Shown one piece after another: positions 31,241 through 41,503 of a stretch of 64,000 nt of DNA. The notes beneath the pieces were generated by a model. It was not told the DNA's origin, did no database searches, and saw only the letters and a program-made list of their open reading frames with translations. Both the position numbers and the translations under genes were made by a program. Location of the stretch: positions 372,001 to 436,000 of the forward strand of contig JACJYO010000006.1 in the NCBI GenBank assembly GCA_020636075.1, in the 5' to 3' direction. Each line of letters opens with the position of its first letter. The stretch's first letter is position 1. Origin of the DNA: Lewinellaceae bacterium. GTDB taxonomy: Bacteria; Bacteroidota; Bacteroidia; Chitinophagales; Saprospiraceae.

Positions 31241-32481
31241 TCAAAAGCCGCCTTTCCGAAGTTGCTTCACATCTTCGGCGATGAAGCTTTCATCCCAGCC
31301 CTTGAAATTTTGGAACGTTTCATCGCGCCCCAGCATGTAGCGTATGGTTTGCACGCCGGGCGGCGCATAGGTCAGGATGAGATCGGTGAACACGTTGTAG
31401 GCGCCCCGTGTTCTGCGGGTGAGCAGGTCGTTTTGGTTGCGGGCGGCAAAAGAAGAACAGTCGATAAGCTTGCCGTCGGGGTTGATGTACGCATTGCCGG
31501 CGATCACCTGGCAGCCTGCCGAAAAATTAGTGGTACCGATGCCCGACCAGTGAATGTTGATGGTGGTATTGGGCGATGGGTCGAGCCCGCGTTTTACGTC
31601 GGCGGCAGTAAGTGAGCGGTCCAAATCTTTGTCGCGGAACACCAGTACGCCAGGGCCGGCAGGGCGCAGTGCCTGGTAAATTTTGGTGGCGTGGCTGAGC
31701 TTGTGCCAGCCAAAGCGGTATTCGTGCTGGCTTTCGACGAGAAAAGGCAGGTCGGCCCGGTCGGCCATGTTCGGGCTTGGGTCGGTGGAGCCCCAAAACT
31801 TGAACACCTGGCCGTTGATGAGCAGGACAAACAGGTCGTTGTTTTCGCGGCGGGTACCGGAAATGCGCTCGTCTTCGCCGCAGCGGATACCGATGAGGTG
31901 GATCGTTTTGCTGCGGGTATCCCACTCGGAAACTTTTTGGGTATCGGTGGGCCGGTCAAACTGCTCGACAAGTTGGAGAATAGGGTGCTCGTTTTTATTT
32001 TTGAAAAATGCTTTTTGCGGCACTTAGCAGCTGGTCCATTTTCTAAACTCCGGCGTTGATTTTCGGTAGTTGGTGCTGCCCCAATCGCATACATAGGATT
32101 TTTCGGGCCTTGTCCTTTTGCCAGGCATCGACAAAACTCCAGGTCAACGGCCCAACTACACCATCCGGCGTACCGATATCTTTTTGGCCATCCACACTGC
32201 GGATATATTCCTGGAACAAGCGTGTGGCTGCCTGTGTGGCATAGCCAAACACCCCATCTACGGCGGCCTTCGGCATGAAGCCGGTTTTTTCAGGAACAGT
32301 TGCGGCTCTTTGATCTTTCGGCCGGGTACCGGCTCGAAACTGCGCCAGGTAGCCTCGTCGCGAAACATCAGTTTGCTTTGCAGGCCGGGCGCCATGCCGG
32401 CGTGGTAGAGCCCAGAAATTTGTGCCTGTCGGCTGGCAGGGCATTTTCATCGACGTTTCCAATTTTCAGAATGGTTGCCAT
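31241..32481 (-). CDS. Peptidoglycan-binding protein with an L,D-transpeptidase-like H..SxGC motif
   Basis: About 413 residues read from MATILKIGNVDENALPADRH (start 32481) through frame changes near 32390, 32300, 32085 and 32010. The N-terminal third holds a peptidoglycan-binding type 1 domain (AAVDGVFGYATQAATRLFQE, DGVVGPLTWSFV). The C-terminal domain includes INIHWSGIGTTNFSAGCQV, which matches the YkuD-type catalytic signature H-x(n)-S-x-G-C, with His and Cys in place. No signal peptide is seen, so it may be delivered by another route or act on incoming wall. The product could crosslink or trim peptidoglycan, or act as a secreted effector on other bacteria. The short spacer downstream and the YfcC gene in the same direction give no functional clue. 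Confidence 0.65.
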
Positions 32482-32690
32482 AGTTGGGAAATCAAAAGGT
32501 TAGAAAATAGCGCGCGGTTTATTGGGCTTAAGGTATAGGATTGGCGGGAGTTTAGCGGCAAGGGGTTGTGATTTTTTTGAACCGTGCCTGCCGCCGGACA
32601 TCGAAAAACCGGATTTGCGCAAAAGCGTTGGAGAACATTACCTGGAGTCAATTTTGCATCTACCTCTATTGGAAATTACCTAAGGAATTA
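32482..32690. other. Non-coding spacer, nothing supported
   Basis: The left part of a 425-bp gap between the wall-binding protein and the caspase gene. No promoter or frame with family resemblance was found. The right part is a MITE-like element. Confidence 0.4.
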
Positions 32691-32849
32691 GAACCCATCT
32701 CAAAACTACCTGCCGGGCTGAAACAGCGTCTGAAGGCCGAATACTGCCTCAATTTTTTTACCATAGCACCACTATGCCTGCAAAAAATTGCCTTGTCTTC
32801 ATCCTTCAGCCATCCGTTTCAGCACCAGCGCCAGTTTTGAGATGGGTTC
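32691..32849. mobile_element. MITE-like element, about 160 bp, TA target duplication
   Basis: The ends are perfect 18-bp inverted repeats: AGAACCCATCTCAAAACT at 32690-32707 and AGTTTTGAGATGGGTTCT at 32833-32850, flanked by TA on both sides (ATTA..TAGG). The interior continues as an imperfect palindrome (GGGCTGAAACAGCGTCTGAAGG against the reverse of CATCCGTTTCAGCACC), so it looks like the two ends of a longer insertion sequence joined with no transposase. TA duplications occur in IS630/Tc1 and some IS5 elements; the parent is not in the window. Confidence 0.75.
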
Positions 32850-32906
32850 TAGGGACTTTAGATTCAATTGACCTTCAATCAAACACATATTAACACGCTT
32901 AACGCA

Positions 32907-35900
32907 TCAATCATAGAGCATCTTCGACACGGCCTCGATAATTTCCTCAGCCAGTGCCGTCAACGCATCTTTTTTGCCAGAAAGATCAAATGCTTTACCG
33001 ATCGGCGATTTACCTTTAAATAAGCGGCCTTTGAGGGCCACATTTTCTCCGGTGATCGTGTAGAGTCCTTTAATCGAATAGGCGTTTTCATATTCGGCTA
33101 CGTCTACGTAGATGATGTCCGATTGGGCTCCATGCAGGGTTATTTTCCGAAAATAGCCATCCAGTGCTGCTGTCAGGTCTAAGGGATCGCCAAAATCTTC
33201 GGCATCCTGGAAGTTATTTCGGATGAAAACAGGCTTGACTTCTGCCAGAGGAATTTCTACATTTTCATTGACTACACCAATATCAAAACTGCCGCCCTGC
33301 GGCCCGGTCAGCATAGGGGTTTGCACACCGCCTATCCCTTTAGCCAATAGGGGCACCTGGTCACGCGCATGTTCGAACAGTGTGCTGACATCTACGCGTT
33401 TGTCCGCTGTGAGCGCCAAGCCTTTCATACCCTGCAAGAGGCTGTATGTGAGCAAACCCTGCCCGTATTGGCCCGCTTCATAACTGACTTTGTCGGCAGC
33501 ACTTCCTGTGAGCACAAACATACCGGTGCGGTCTTTCATACGGTCGAGTGCACGGATTTGGGAGGAATTCACGCTTTTTCTTCCCATGCTCAGGTTCTCG
33601 ACGACCCGGCCGGAGTTGCAGGCATCGAGGATGAGCACTTGTTTGAGGGCGGGAATGTCGTTGATCCAACGCGTGAGTTCAGCGCTGGAAATGGTGCGGC
33701 TGGCGCGCAGACCAGCATCGCTGAGGTTCTCGTTGGCCATGCTCTGGGTGAGGTAGTAAAACAAAGCCTGATCCGCATCGCCATAACTCAGGCCGTGACC
33801 GGAAAAGTACACGACCAGGATATCCTCGGCCTTGGCCCGGGTTTTCACCTGTTCAAAAGCCTTGTGAATATTGTTTTCGTGGGCAGGGACGTTTGGTCAA
33901 GGCTGTCGGTGCTGAGCAGCTGAACATAAACGCCATCTTCAAACAACTGATTCCCGATCTGCCGTATAGCCGATGCTATGTCCCGGGCATCTTTGGCAGC
34001 GTACTTCAGGTCAAAGCTCTTCTCCGGCGTAGTTGGCCGTGCCTACCACGATGGCGTGCAGTGTTGGCTTTCGTTTGAGCGAACGGGTCTTGGTGGTTGG
34101 TATGTTTCTGTCAACATTACTTGAACGGGCAAAAGTTGGGCGGTAAACCACATTTTTGGTGCACTTTTTAGCCAACCTTCAGCATTGTATGCCCGCACAG
34201 CGACTTCATTCAGGCTGTCAAAAGGAAATAGCGGGCGTATTTCTCCAAGTCAATATTGGCGACGGTATCACGCGTTTTGTATAGCCGCTAACGGGTTGGC
34301 GTCTTCCATAACTTCCTTGCCATTCACAAAAACACTGATCTTGCCCACGCCGCCGCTACGTGGGTTGAGCCGGATATGAAGTTTGTTTTGCAGGGTATCT
34401 AATTTCAGGTGCACGATCGGGTAAAGCCCGATGGTATCGAGACCCGTTACCGTGCGCAGCGGCTCCGAAGAGATTCCGAGCATTTTTGGAGCAAGCCAGG
34501 TTCGTAATAGCGTTCCTTGAGTTGTTCCAGTTCGATCACTTCCAGGCCAACGACAAAGTGCATGAGCCGCATGGCACTGGGGGAAGCGTCAAACAGTCCT
34601 TTCGGAGTTGTGACGACCCAATCATCTGAACCAATGAACACCACTGTGGCAAGTTCTTCACCTGTTGAAGCATCCCAAAGTTTGAGGCTGTGGTCATCAG
34701 ACCCGGCGCTCAGCACATAGTTGCCATCTGGCGAAAAAACAGCGGAGTTCACAGAGCAATTGTGGCTTTCTTTCCTCCAGAGTTCATTGCTTGCGTCCCA
34801 AACCTGGAGTACGCCGATCGGAATTACCGTCAGGAAGCGCTTCCCATCGGGTGAAAAACCAAGCATATAGGGGATGTACTTTCCTGTAAGTTTTTTTGAG
34901 GCCAAACCAGGGTCTTTAAGGTTCTGGTAGCGTCCTTCAGAAACATAATAATCGACATTTGGCGAGAGCCCCAATCTCCAATCTGGTTGATTACCCGCCA
35001 GGTAGCCCGGGAGCTGATCAACGGCCATTTCGGCGATGCGTTTCCCGTTGAAATCCCACATTTTCAGCCTGTCAACTTCTCCTTCCCTTCCGGATAAAAA
35101 AAACGCTTTGCCGTTACAAAAACACAGCGAATCGACCTCGATATTGGCATCTGAAAACCGCCTGACCGGCTTCCCATTCAAATCCCACAATTTACCCGCA
35201 CAATTTTGATCATACGCCAGGACGAGCCTCCCGTGGTCGAGCATTTCCACGTATTCGTACTCGGTGCTCCAACGGGCAGTTTCCAAACCGTCGGCATTCA
35301 ATATTCTTACAGAGTCTTTACTGTTGGTTACAATTAAGTTACCCGATGGCGAAAAGGCGATTGACCAGGGGTCGTTCACTTTTCCGGGTATTCTTGAAAT
35401 TCTGTTTCCGGTCAAGTCCCATTTGCGTACTGTTTCAGTAGCATCGCCTAAAAAATGCTTTTCCCATCGGGTGAAAAAGGGCCACGGAGTTCTCCTTCGA
35501 GTAGCCCTGGAGTGTTGTTAATTTATGGCCGGCCAAATCCCACAAAGTCACCGAGCCGGCACATAAAACCGTTGTCAGGTATTGCCCGTTCGCGGAGAAG
35601 GCACTCGAATGTTGCGATTTACCGAAACCACAAAAGATTGAACTTTTGGCCCTTCAGGTTCCAAAGGCTTATACTATCGATGGAAGAGGTCAGAAAATGC
35701 TTTCCGTCCGGTGAAAAATCCAGTAAACTGTAATCTGCAGAATCGCTTAACGTGACTTTTTGCCTGTATGGAAATCAGTCGAACTCAAGGAATCCTTACA
35801 GGAACACAGCAATGTATTTCCATCGGATGAAGCAATTGCCGTATTGTAGACATTTTCGAAGGTGCAATCTCGACTTCCCGAACTTTTCACCATTTAAATT

Positions 35901-36545
35901 CCACCACCTGGCTTTTAGGTGGTCGATCGCCAAAATTTGTTTTGCTTCGGGCAGAAACGTCAGAAAAGTAATTTCAAACAGATCGGCTCTGTCTCCGGCA
36001 AATGCTCCGGAATTTTGCTCATCGACAGATTCTAATTCTGATTTTCCAAATGACTGGAGTTCGTTGCCTTTCAAGTCCCACAATCGGACTGCTCCGCTTC
36101 GGTTTCCAGTCAAAATGAATTTTCCGTCCGGCGAAAAAGCCAGGCACATAATGTCCACATTTATATTCCAGGTGGCTCCATCACTTGAATATTCCTGATC
36201 GATAGTTTTATCTTTAAAAACAGCCAGTTCGGTTCCGTCTAGCGCCCACAGCCGCGCGGTCGCATCCTGACTGCCCGTCAGGACATACTGGCCGTCGGGC
36301 GAGAAAACTACCGATTCAATTCCACCAGTATGCCCCTTGAATGTTTGGAGTTCATGGCCATTTTTGTCCCAAAGTTTTGCCAGACCTTCATAACCACCGG
36401 TCAAAATGAATTTTCCCTCGGCATCCGGAGAAATAGCCGTGCAGAGAACCAGGCTTGTATGCCCAATTGGGACTACAACGTTGGGTGTTTGGCTCAGGAG
36501 CAGGGGGGAGGTCAGGAGCGAAATGAGGAAGACGGATATTCGCAT
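32907..36545 (-). CDS. Secreted WD40 beta-propeller protein with C-terminal caspase-like peptidase domain
   Basis: One gene of about 1210 residues. The start at 36545 gives a signal peptide (MRISVFLISLLTSPLLLSQ). Some 12-14 WD40 units follow (FILTGGYEGLAKLWDKNG, YVLTGSQDATARLWALDG, FILTGNRSGAVRLWDLKG, YVLSAGSDDHSLKLWDA), enough for two propellers. After a linker (ISVFVNGKEVMEDANP) comes a C14 caspase/metacaspase domain: LHAIVVGTANYAGEE, LKYAAKDARDIASAI, VVYFSGHGLS with the catalytic His, and LILDACNSGR with the catalytic Cys. About nine one-base frame changes. The C-terminus after the peptidase is a small beta domain (FIRNNFQDAEDF, EYENAYSIKGLY). Such WD40-caspase proteins are thought to act in signalling or programmed death, but the signal peptide points to an exported form here. 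Confidence 0.85.
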
Positions 36546-36647
36546 ACATACATTTTTTTCGAAAGTAGGGCATGTTATTCATGTCAACAATTCTAATGCC
36601 GAAGGCGGTCAAACTCGGTGTGCTCCAAGTCTCCGTGGTGCATAAAA

Positions 36648-37735
36648 TCAAATCGTAAAAAGCGCCACTTTCTCCGCTTTGCCGCGTAGTTCCATGTCGC
36701 CGATCGGCTTGGGCGTGTAGCCGTTGTTTTCCGGGTTGATCTGGTCGATCAGCAGTTTGGATACCAGGATATTTACCCCGAGGTCGTTGCATTTCGACTG
36801 AATGCGCGCCGTGGTATTCAGCACATCGCCCGAATACGCAATATCGCGTTTTACCACGCCTACCTCCCCGGCGATGACGAAGCCGAAGTGCAGTCCGGCT
36901 TTAAACTCGGGTTGTACCTGGTACCGGGTTTCAAAATAGGCGTGCCGTTGCCGGAGCGCTTTTTGAATTTCAAAAAAACAATTCAGGCAATTAGCGTTTT
37001 GGGCACCGAACTCCGGTTTCCAACTGATAATAATTTCATCGCCGACATACTGGTAAATTTCGCCTTTTGAATAAAGGATGGCGGGGGTGGCTATCCGAAA
37101 AACATCATTGATAAAATTGAAATAGCGCTCATCGCCGAGTTTTTCAGTGATGGCGGTAGAGGCGCGCAAGTCCAGAAACATGAAAATGCGTTCTTCCCGT
37201 TTGGGGTGAAAATATTTTCCAAGTAAAAAGCGCGAAAAGTTCCCGGTCCGTATTTTTCATTTACCAACAAAATAACCAGCGTTGTCAGCACTACAAAAAG
37301 CCAGAATGAGTAGCTGAAAAGTTGATTTGGTCGAAGGTGATCCTGCAGCACGGTTTGCCATAATTTTAAATCGGTCAGGGAATATCCATTTTCGTGGATG
37401 CGAAAAAACAGGCCGGTTGGGATGGATACCATCAGGTATACCACTGAAAAGGACAGGAACATGTTGATCAGGGTTTGGCCGTACGGTTTGGTCCGCAGCC
37501 AGTTTTCCCATAAAAAAATGATCGCGCTGCCACCGGTGAGGCCTGCCAGCACCCCTACCAGCAGGCTGCCTTTAAAATGCAAATACGGATCGACTCCGGC
37601 AAGATTGCAGTTCGCTCCGGTGAGCGTGATGTACCCGTTGAAAAATTGATACATGGAAACAATGGTCCAGGAGAGTGTAATCCAAAACAGTTTTTGGATT
37701 TGGGTCCGGCGTTTATTGGAAAGCAGGTTTTGCAT
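36648..37735 (-). CDS. Membrane-anchored class III adenylate/guanylate cyclase
   Basis: Makes a cyclic nucleotide from ATP or GTP. The start at 37735 (MQNLLSNKRRTQIQKLFWIT) leads through four membrane helices (IVSMYQFFNGYI, LLVGVLAGLTGGSAIIFLW, FLSFSVVYLMVSIPTGLFF, FWLFVVLTTLVILLV). After a frame change near 37205 comes the cyclase domain: EERIFMFLDLRASTAITEKL with the first metal Asp, YQYVGDEIIISW with the second, and KAGLHFGFVIAGEVG. It ends at 36648 with ELRGKAEKVALFTI. About 362 residues. The four-helix plus CHD layout is common in Bacteroidota. The nucleotide used cannot be told from what I can align by eye. Confidence 0.9.
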
Positions 37736-37831
37736 AATTTATAGTAATTCAGTTGGAAACAAATCTAACAGGATTTGCCTGAATGGCACGGCGCCCGAAC
37801 TTGTCGGAGCAATCCCGTAATTTGTCGCACT

Positions 37832-39122
37832 ATGCAATCGGACCACACAGATACCAGCCTGCATCAGCACATCCAAACGCTGGTTGAGGCGGAGTACCCG
37901 CACTATTTTGAACTTTTTTGCGACTACAACCGGCACCCCGAGCTCGGTCTGGAATGCCATCGGACAGCCAAAAAACAGGCTGCCGAGTTGCGCCGTGCCG
38001 GCTTTGAGGTGGCGGAAGGCGTTAGGCCGCACCGGTGTGGCGGCTGTGCTGAAAAACGGTCCCGGACCAACCATTCTCTATCGCGCCGACATGGACGCTT
38101 TGCCTATCCCCGACCGGCGCCCGGCGCCCTGGCGCTGCACCGACGGGCAGTTGGGGCACCAATGCGGACATTCCATGCACAGTGCGATGTTGCCCTTTGT
38201 CGGGTACTGCCTGCATGCCCTGCGCGACCATTGGTCGGGTACTGCACTGCTGGTGGCGCAAGATGGCGAGGAGGGCTGGAACGGCGCCGATGTAATGATC
38301 CGGGAAGGCCGGTTGTACGAGCGCTTCGGCCGTCCGGATGCCGCCCTGGCCTGGCATGTTTCGCCTACGCTGCCGGCCGGCACGGTGGGCATTGCCAAGG
38401 GCTGGGCTTTTGCACTCACGCAGTTTGTCGACATCGATGTGTACGGCGTGGGCGGGCATGGCGGTAATCCGCATATGAGTGTGGATCCGATTGTGCTGGC
38501 GGCGCATTTGATCACCCGGTTTCAGACGATCGTTTCGCGGGAGATTGCGCCTACTGAGGTGGCGGTCTTGAGTGTGGGCTCCATTCATGGTGGCTCCAAG
38601 CATAGCATTATTCCGGAGAAGGTGGCGCTCAAACTGACCTTGCGCAGCCGGACGGAGGCCGTGTACCGGCAAATGATGGAGGCCATCGAACGGATATGCC
38701 GGGCGGAGGCTGCGGCCTCGGGTTTGCCGGAAGAAAAGTTTCCCAAAATCATTGAACGGCCGTTTATCACCAAGCCTTTGTTCAACGACGTGGCGCTGGC
38801 CAACCGGGTTGAAGCGGTTTTTTCCGGTGTCTTGGGAGCCGAACAGGTGCGCACTGAACCGCCATACACCTTTGGTGAAGATTTTTCCGGGTATGGGCTC
38901 GATGGCCAAATCCCGATCTTGCTTTCCTGGCTTGGCAGTGTGCAACCGGATATGTTTGATGCTGCCGGACAGCCGGTCGGGTTTTTACCACCCTTGCATC
39001 ACGAAGAATTCAATCCGTATCCCGACCTGACGATCCGGACCGGTGTGACTGCCATGACGGCGGCCATGCTAAATTTGTTGAACGGGCAAGCCTGGCAGGA
39101 AAGCCAGGTGCAGCTCGACTGA
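37832..39122 (+). CDS. M20-family amidohydrolase (hippurate/IAA-amino-acid hydrolase type)
   Basis: A zinc/manganese amidohydrolase that cleaves N-acyl amino acids or related amides. The start at 37832 gives MQSDHTDTSLHQHIQTLVEA, and one frame change follows near 38022. Visible motifs: ILYRADMDALPI, LGHQCGHSMHSAML, VAQDGEEGWNGA, ALAWHVSP and, near the end, YTFGEDFSGYG. In the family the segment CGHDxH supplies a Cys, His and Asp; here the Asp is Ser (CGHSMH), a change worth noting. A dimerisation domain lies between, with GGHGGNPHMSVDPIV. About 430 residues. No signal peptide in this reading. The symporter gene 98 bp downstream may import the substrate or release product, which is inference. 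Confidence 0.85.
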
Positions 39123-39181
39123 TCATTAGGGCTAATTCCCGCTGCACGGTGGAATGGGAGGGAATAAACTAAAAATGCGCC

Positions 39182-39189
39182 TATATTTG
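39182..39189 (+). promoter_or_regulatory. Candidate -7 promoter element for the symporter gene
   Basis: TATATTTG matches TAnnTTTG 32 bp before the ATG at 39221. No clear -33 TTTG was found upstream, so it is a weak call. Confidence 0.35.
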
Positions 39190-39220
39190 CCGCGCTGGCC
39201 CCGTAAATTTTGGCAAGATT

Positions 39221-40803
39221 ATGACAGGAACACTCACCCCTACGCTGGTTCTAATTGTTCTTTTTCTCTACTTTGCTATGCTGGTTGGGGTAGCGCTGAT
39301 TACCGGGCGCAACGTGAGCAACGAGGGCTTTTTTCTGGCCAATCGCAAGGTGCCCTGGTATGTGGTAGCCTACGCTATGATCGGGACCAGCATCAGTGGC
39401 GTGACCTTCATTTCGGTGCCGGGCGCTGTTGGCCTGGAAAGCGGCCTTAACCGCGGATTTGGCTACATGCAGGTGGTATTGGGCTATTTACTGGGCTACC
39501 TGTTTATCGCTACGGTGCTGATGCCCATGTATTACCGGCTCAACCTGACGTCGATCTACGGCTATCTGGAACGCCGTCTTGGCTACTGGTCTTATAAAAC
39601 CGGCGCCGGGTTTTTCATCCTCTCGCGCACCTTTGGTTCAGGCTACCCGGATGTTTTTGGCGGCGCTTGTCTTACAAACCTTTGTTTTTCAACCCCTGGG
39701 CGTGCCCTTTGTGCTCACACGGTTACGCTGATGATGGGGCTGATTTATGCCTACACGTTTAAAGGCGGCCTGAAAACCATCATTTGGACGGACACCATCA
39801 TGACCACGTTTTTCATTGCTGCGGTCATTTTTACCGTGATCACGGTGGGCAAGGCCATGCATCTGGATGTGGGCCATCTGTGGGGGCTGTGCGCGACAGC
39901 CGGTACGGCCAGATTTTCTTTTGACAATTTCTTTTCAGACCCCAATCATTTTGTCAAACAATTCGTCAGTGGCGCCCTGATCGCCATCGTAATGACGGGC
40001 CTCGATCAGGACCTGATGCAAAAAAACTGGCGTGCAAAAACATCCGGGAAGCGCAAAAGAACATGTTCGTCTTTTGCATCTACCTGATCATTATCAACCT
40101 GGCCTTCCTGATGCTGGGCGCCCTGCTCTACATGTATGCCGGTTCGCTGGGTATCGAGATTCCGGTGCGCACCGATGAATTGTATCCCAAAATTGCTTTT
40201 TATCACCTGGATACCCTGGCCGGGATTTTCTTCATTCTTGGCCTGATCGCCAGCACTTATGCCAGTTCCGATAGCGCGCTGACGGCGCTGACGACTTCGT
40301 TTTGCATCGACTTTTTAAATTTTGAGAAAAAACAACAACACCCCGATCCTTACGCCCCCGAACAGGATAAAATAGCCTTTGCCGAAGCAACATCCGCCCA
40401 GCAAAAACGCGCCCGCACAATGGTTCACCTCGGATTTGCCCTGGTGTTTATTGCGATCATTTTGTTCCTGAATATGTTCAGCGGCATGGCGGTGATTTCC
40501 CTGATCTTTAAAATTGCCGGATACACCTACGGCCCGCTTCTGGGGCTGTTTAGCTTTGGCTTGTTCACCAAACTCCAGTTGCATCCCTGGACACTGCGCA
40601 TTCCACGGGGCGATAAACGGCCCATTGAAATTCCGGCGGTACTCCTGCTTTGCATCCTGGCGCCCTTGCTCACCTGGGTTGTTGAAACCAGCTGCAAGCA
40701 GTGGTTCGATGTGGGTTTCCTGACCATCCTGCTGAACGGTCTGATCACGTTTGCAGGTCTGTGGGTAATGTCTTACCGGGAAACAACAGAACCGGAAGCC
40801 TGA
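39221..40803 (+). CDS. Sodium:solute symporter (SSS family)
   Basis: A membrane carrier of about 527 residues with 13 or so helices. The start at 39221 gives MTGTLTPTLVLIVLFLYFAM, then EGFFLANRKVPWYVVAYAMI and GTSISGVTFISVPGAVG, the family's sodium- and substrate-binding first helices. YYRLNLTSIYGYLERRLG is the signature loop and MTGLDQDLMQKN the usual loop of helix 8. Frame changes lie near 39650, 39705 and 40030 (LMQKNLACKNIREAQKN is restored by one added C). It couples solute uptake to the sodium gradient. The substrate is unknown; the neighbouring M20 amidohydrolase suggests a sugar, amino acid or carboxylate. Confidence 0.88.
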
Positions 40804-40873
40804 TTTTTTCTTGTCTGATTTTTGGTTGAAAAAATGTTTTAGGAACAAATTTGTTTCTTTTTAAAGAAAACAA

Positions 40874-40904
40874 TTTGTTTTTAAATAGGCGGTGCTTAAA
40901 TTTG
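40874..40904 (+). promoter_or_regulatory. Bacteroidota promoter for the VOC gene
   Basis: TTTG at 40874-40877 and TAAATTTG at 40897-40904 separated by 19 bp, a full match to the phylum's -33/-7 form. The ATG at 40946 follows 42 bp later. The region is AT-rich and includes a small inverted repeat AACAAATTTGTT just upstream. Confidence 0.65.
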
Positions 40905-40945
40905 TTTCCTGTCTTACTACTTTCACGCATCAACGTTTTTGAACA

Positions 40946-41394
40946 ATGAAATCCTGGACTACATGGTTCGAAATCCCGGCAACCGACCTCAACCGTGCAA
41001 AAAAATTCTACGATGCCATTTTTGAAATGGACATCCAGTTGGTGGATTTCGGCGGACTTAAAATGGGGATATTTCCGCACAAAGGCGTCGGCGCCGCGCT
41101 CTGCCAACACGAGGCTTACCAGCCCAGTGAAACCCACGGCGTACTTGTGCACCTCAATGCCAATCCCGACCTGCAAACGTGCTCGACCGCGTGGAAGCAG
41201 CCGGCGGACGGATCATCCGGCCGAAATCTCCGATCTCCGATGAATTCGGTTTTCATGCCCTGATTTCCGACACGGAGGGCAACCCTGATTATCGGCAAAC
41301 CGTCACTTTGTCACGGAGGGATCTGCCGGCTGTCGCATCCGGCTTGTTGCTTGTTTGGGTCCCTCAAGAAAATAATTCTGCCATCATTTCCTAA
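40946..41394 (+). CDS. VOC-family (glyoxalase-like) protein
   Basis: A small vicinal-oxygen-chelate protein of about 130-149 residues. The start at 40946 gives MKSWTTWFEIPATDLNRAKK, the typical opening, then FYDAIFEMDIQLVDFGG. After a one-base frame change near 41178 comes VLDRVEAAGGRIIRP, then EFGFHALISDTEGN, the usual end of the second beta-alpha-beta-beta-beta half. The family usually ends a few residues after DTEGN; here the frame runs on to 41394, so the C-terminus probably holds another error. These proteins bind a metal and act as dioxygenases, lyases or resistance proteins; the reaction cannot be told. Confidence 0.8.
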
Positions 41395-41503
41395 TCTATC
41401 CGGCTTAGTTCGCATTTTTGTTGCGCGGGGTCTGGAATTTACTTATAAAACACCCGCGCTTCGTGGTTAAATACTGAACCAGGAACACCGTTCCAAAACA
41501 CCA

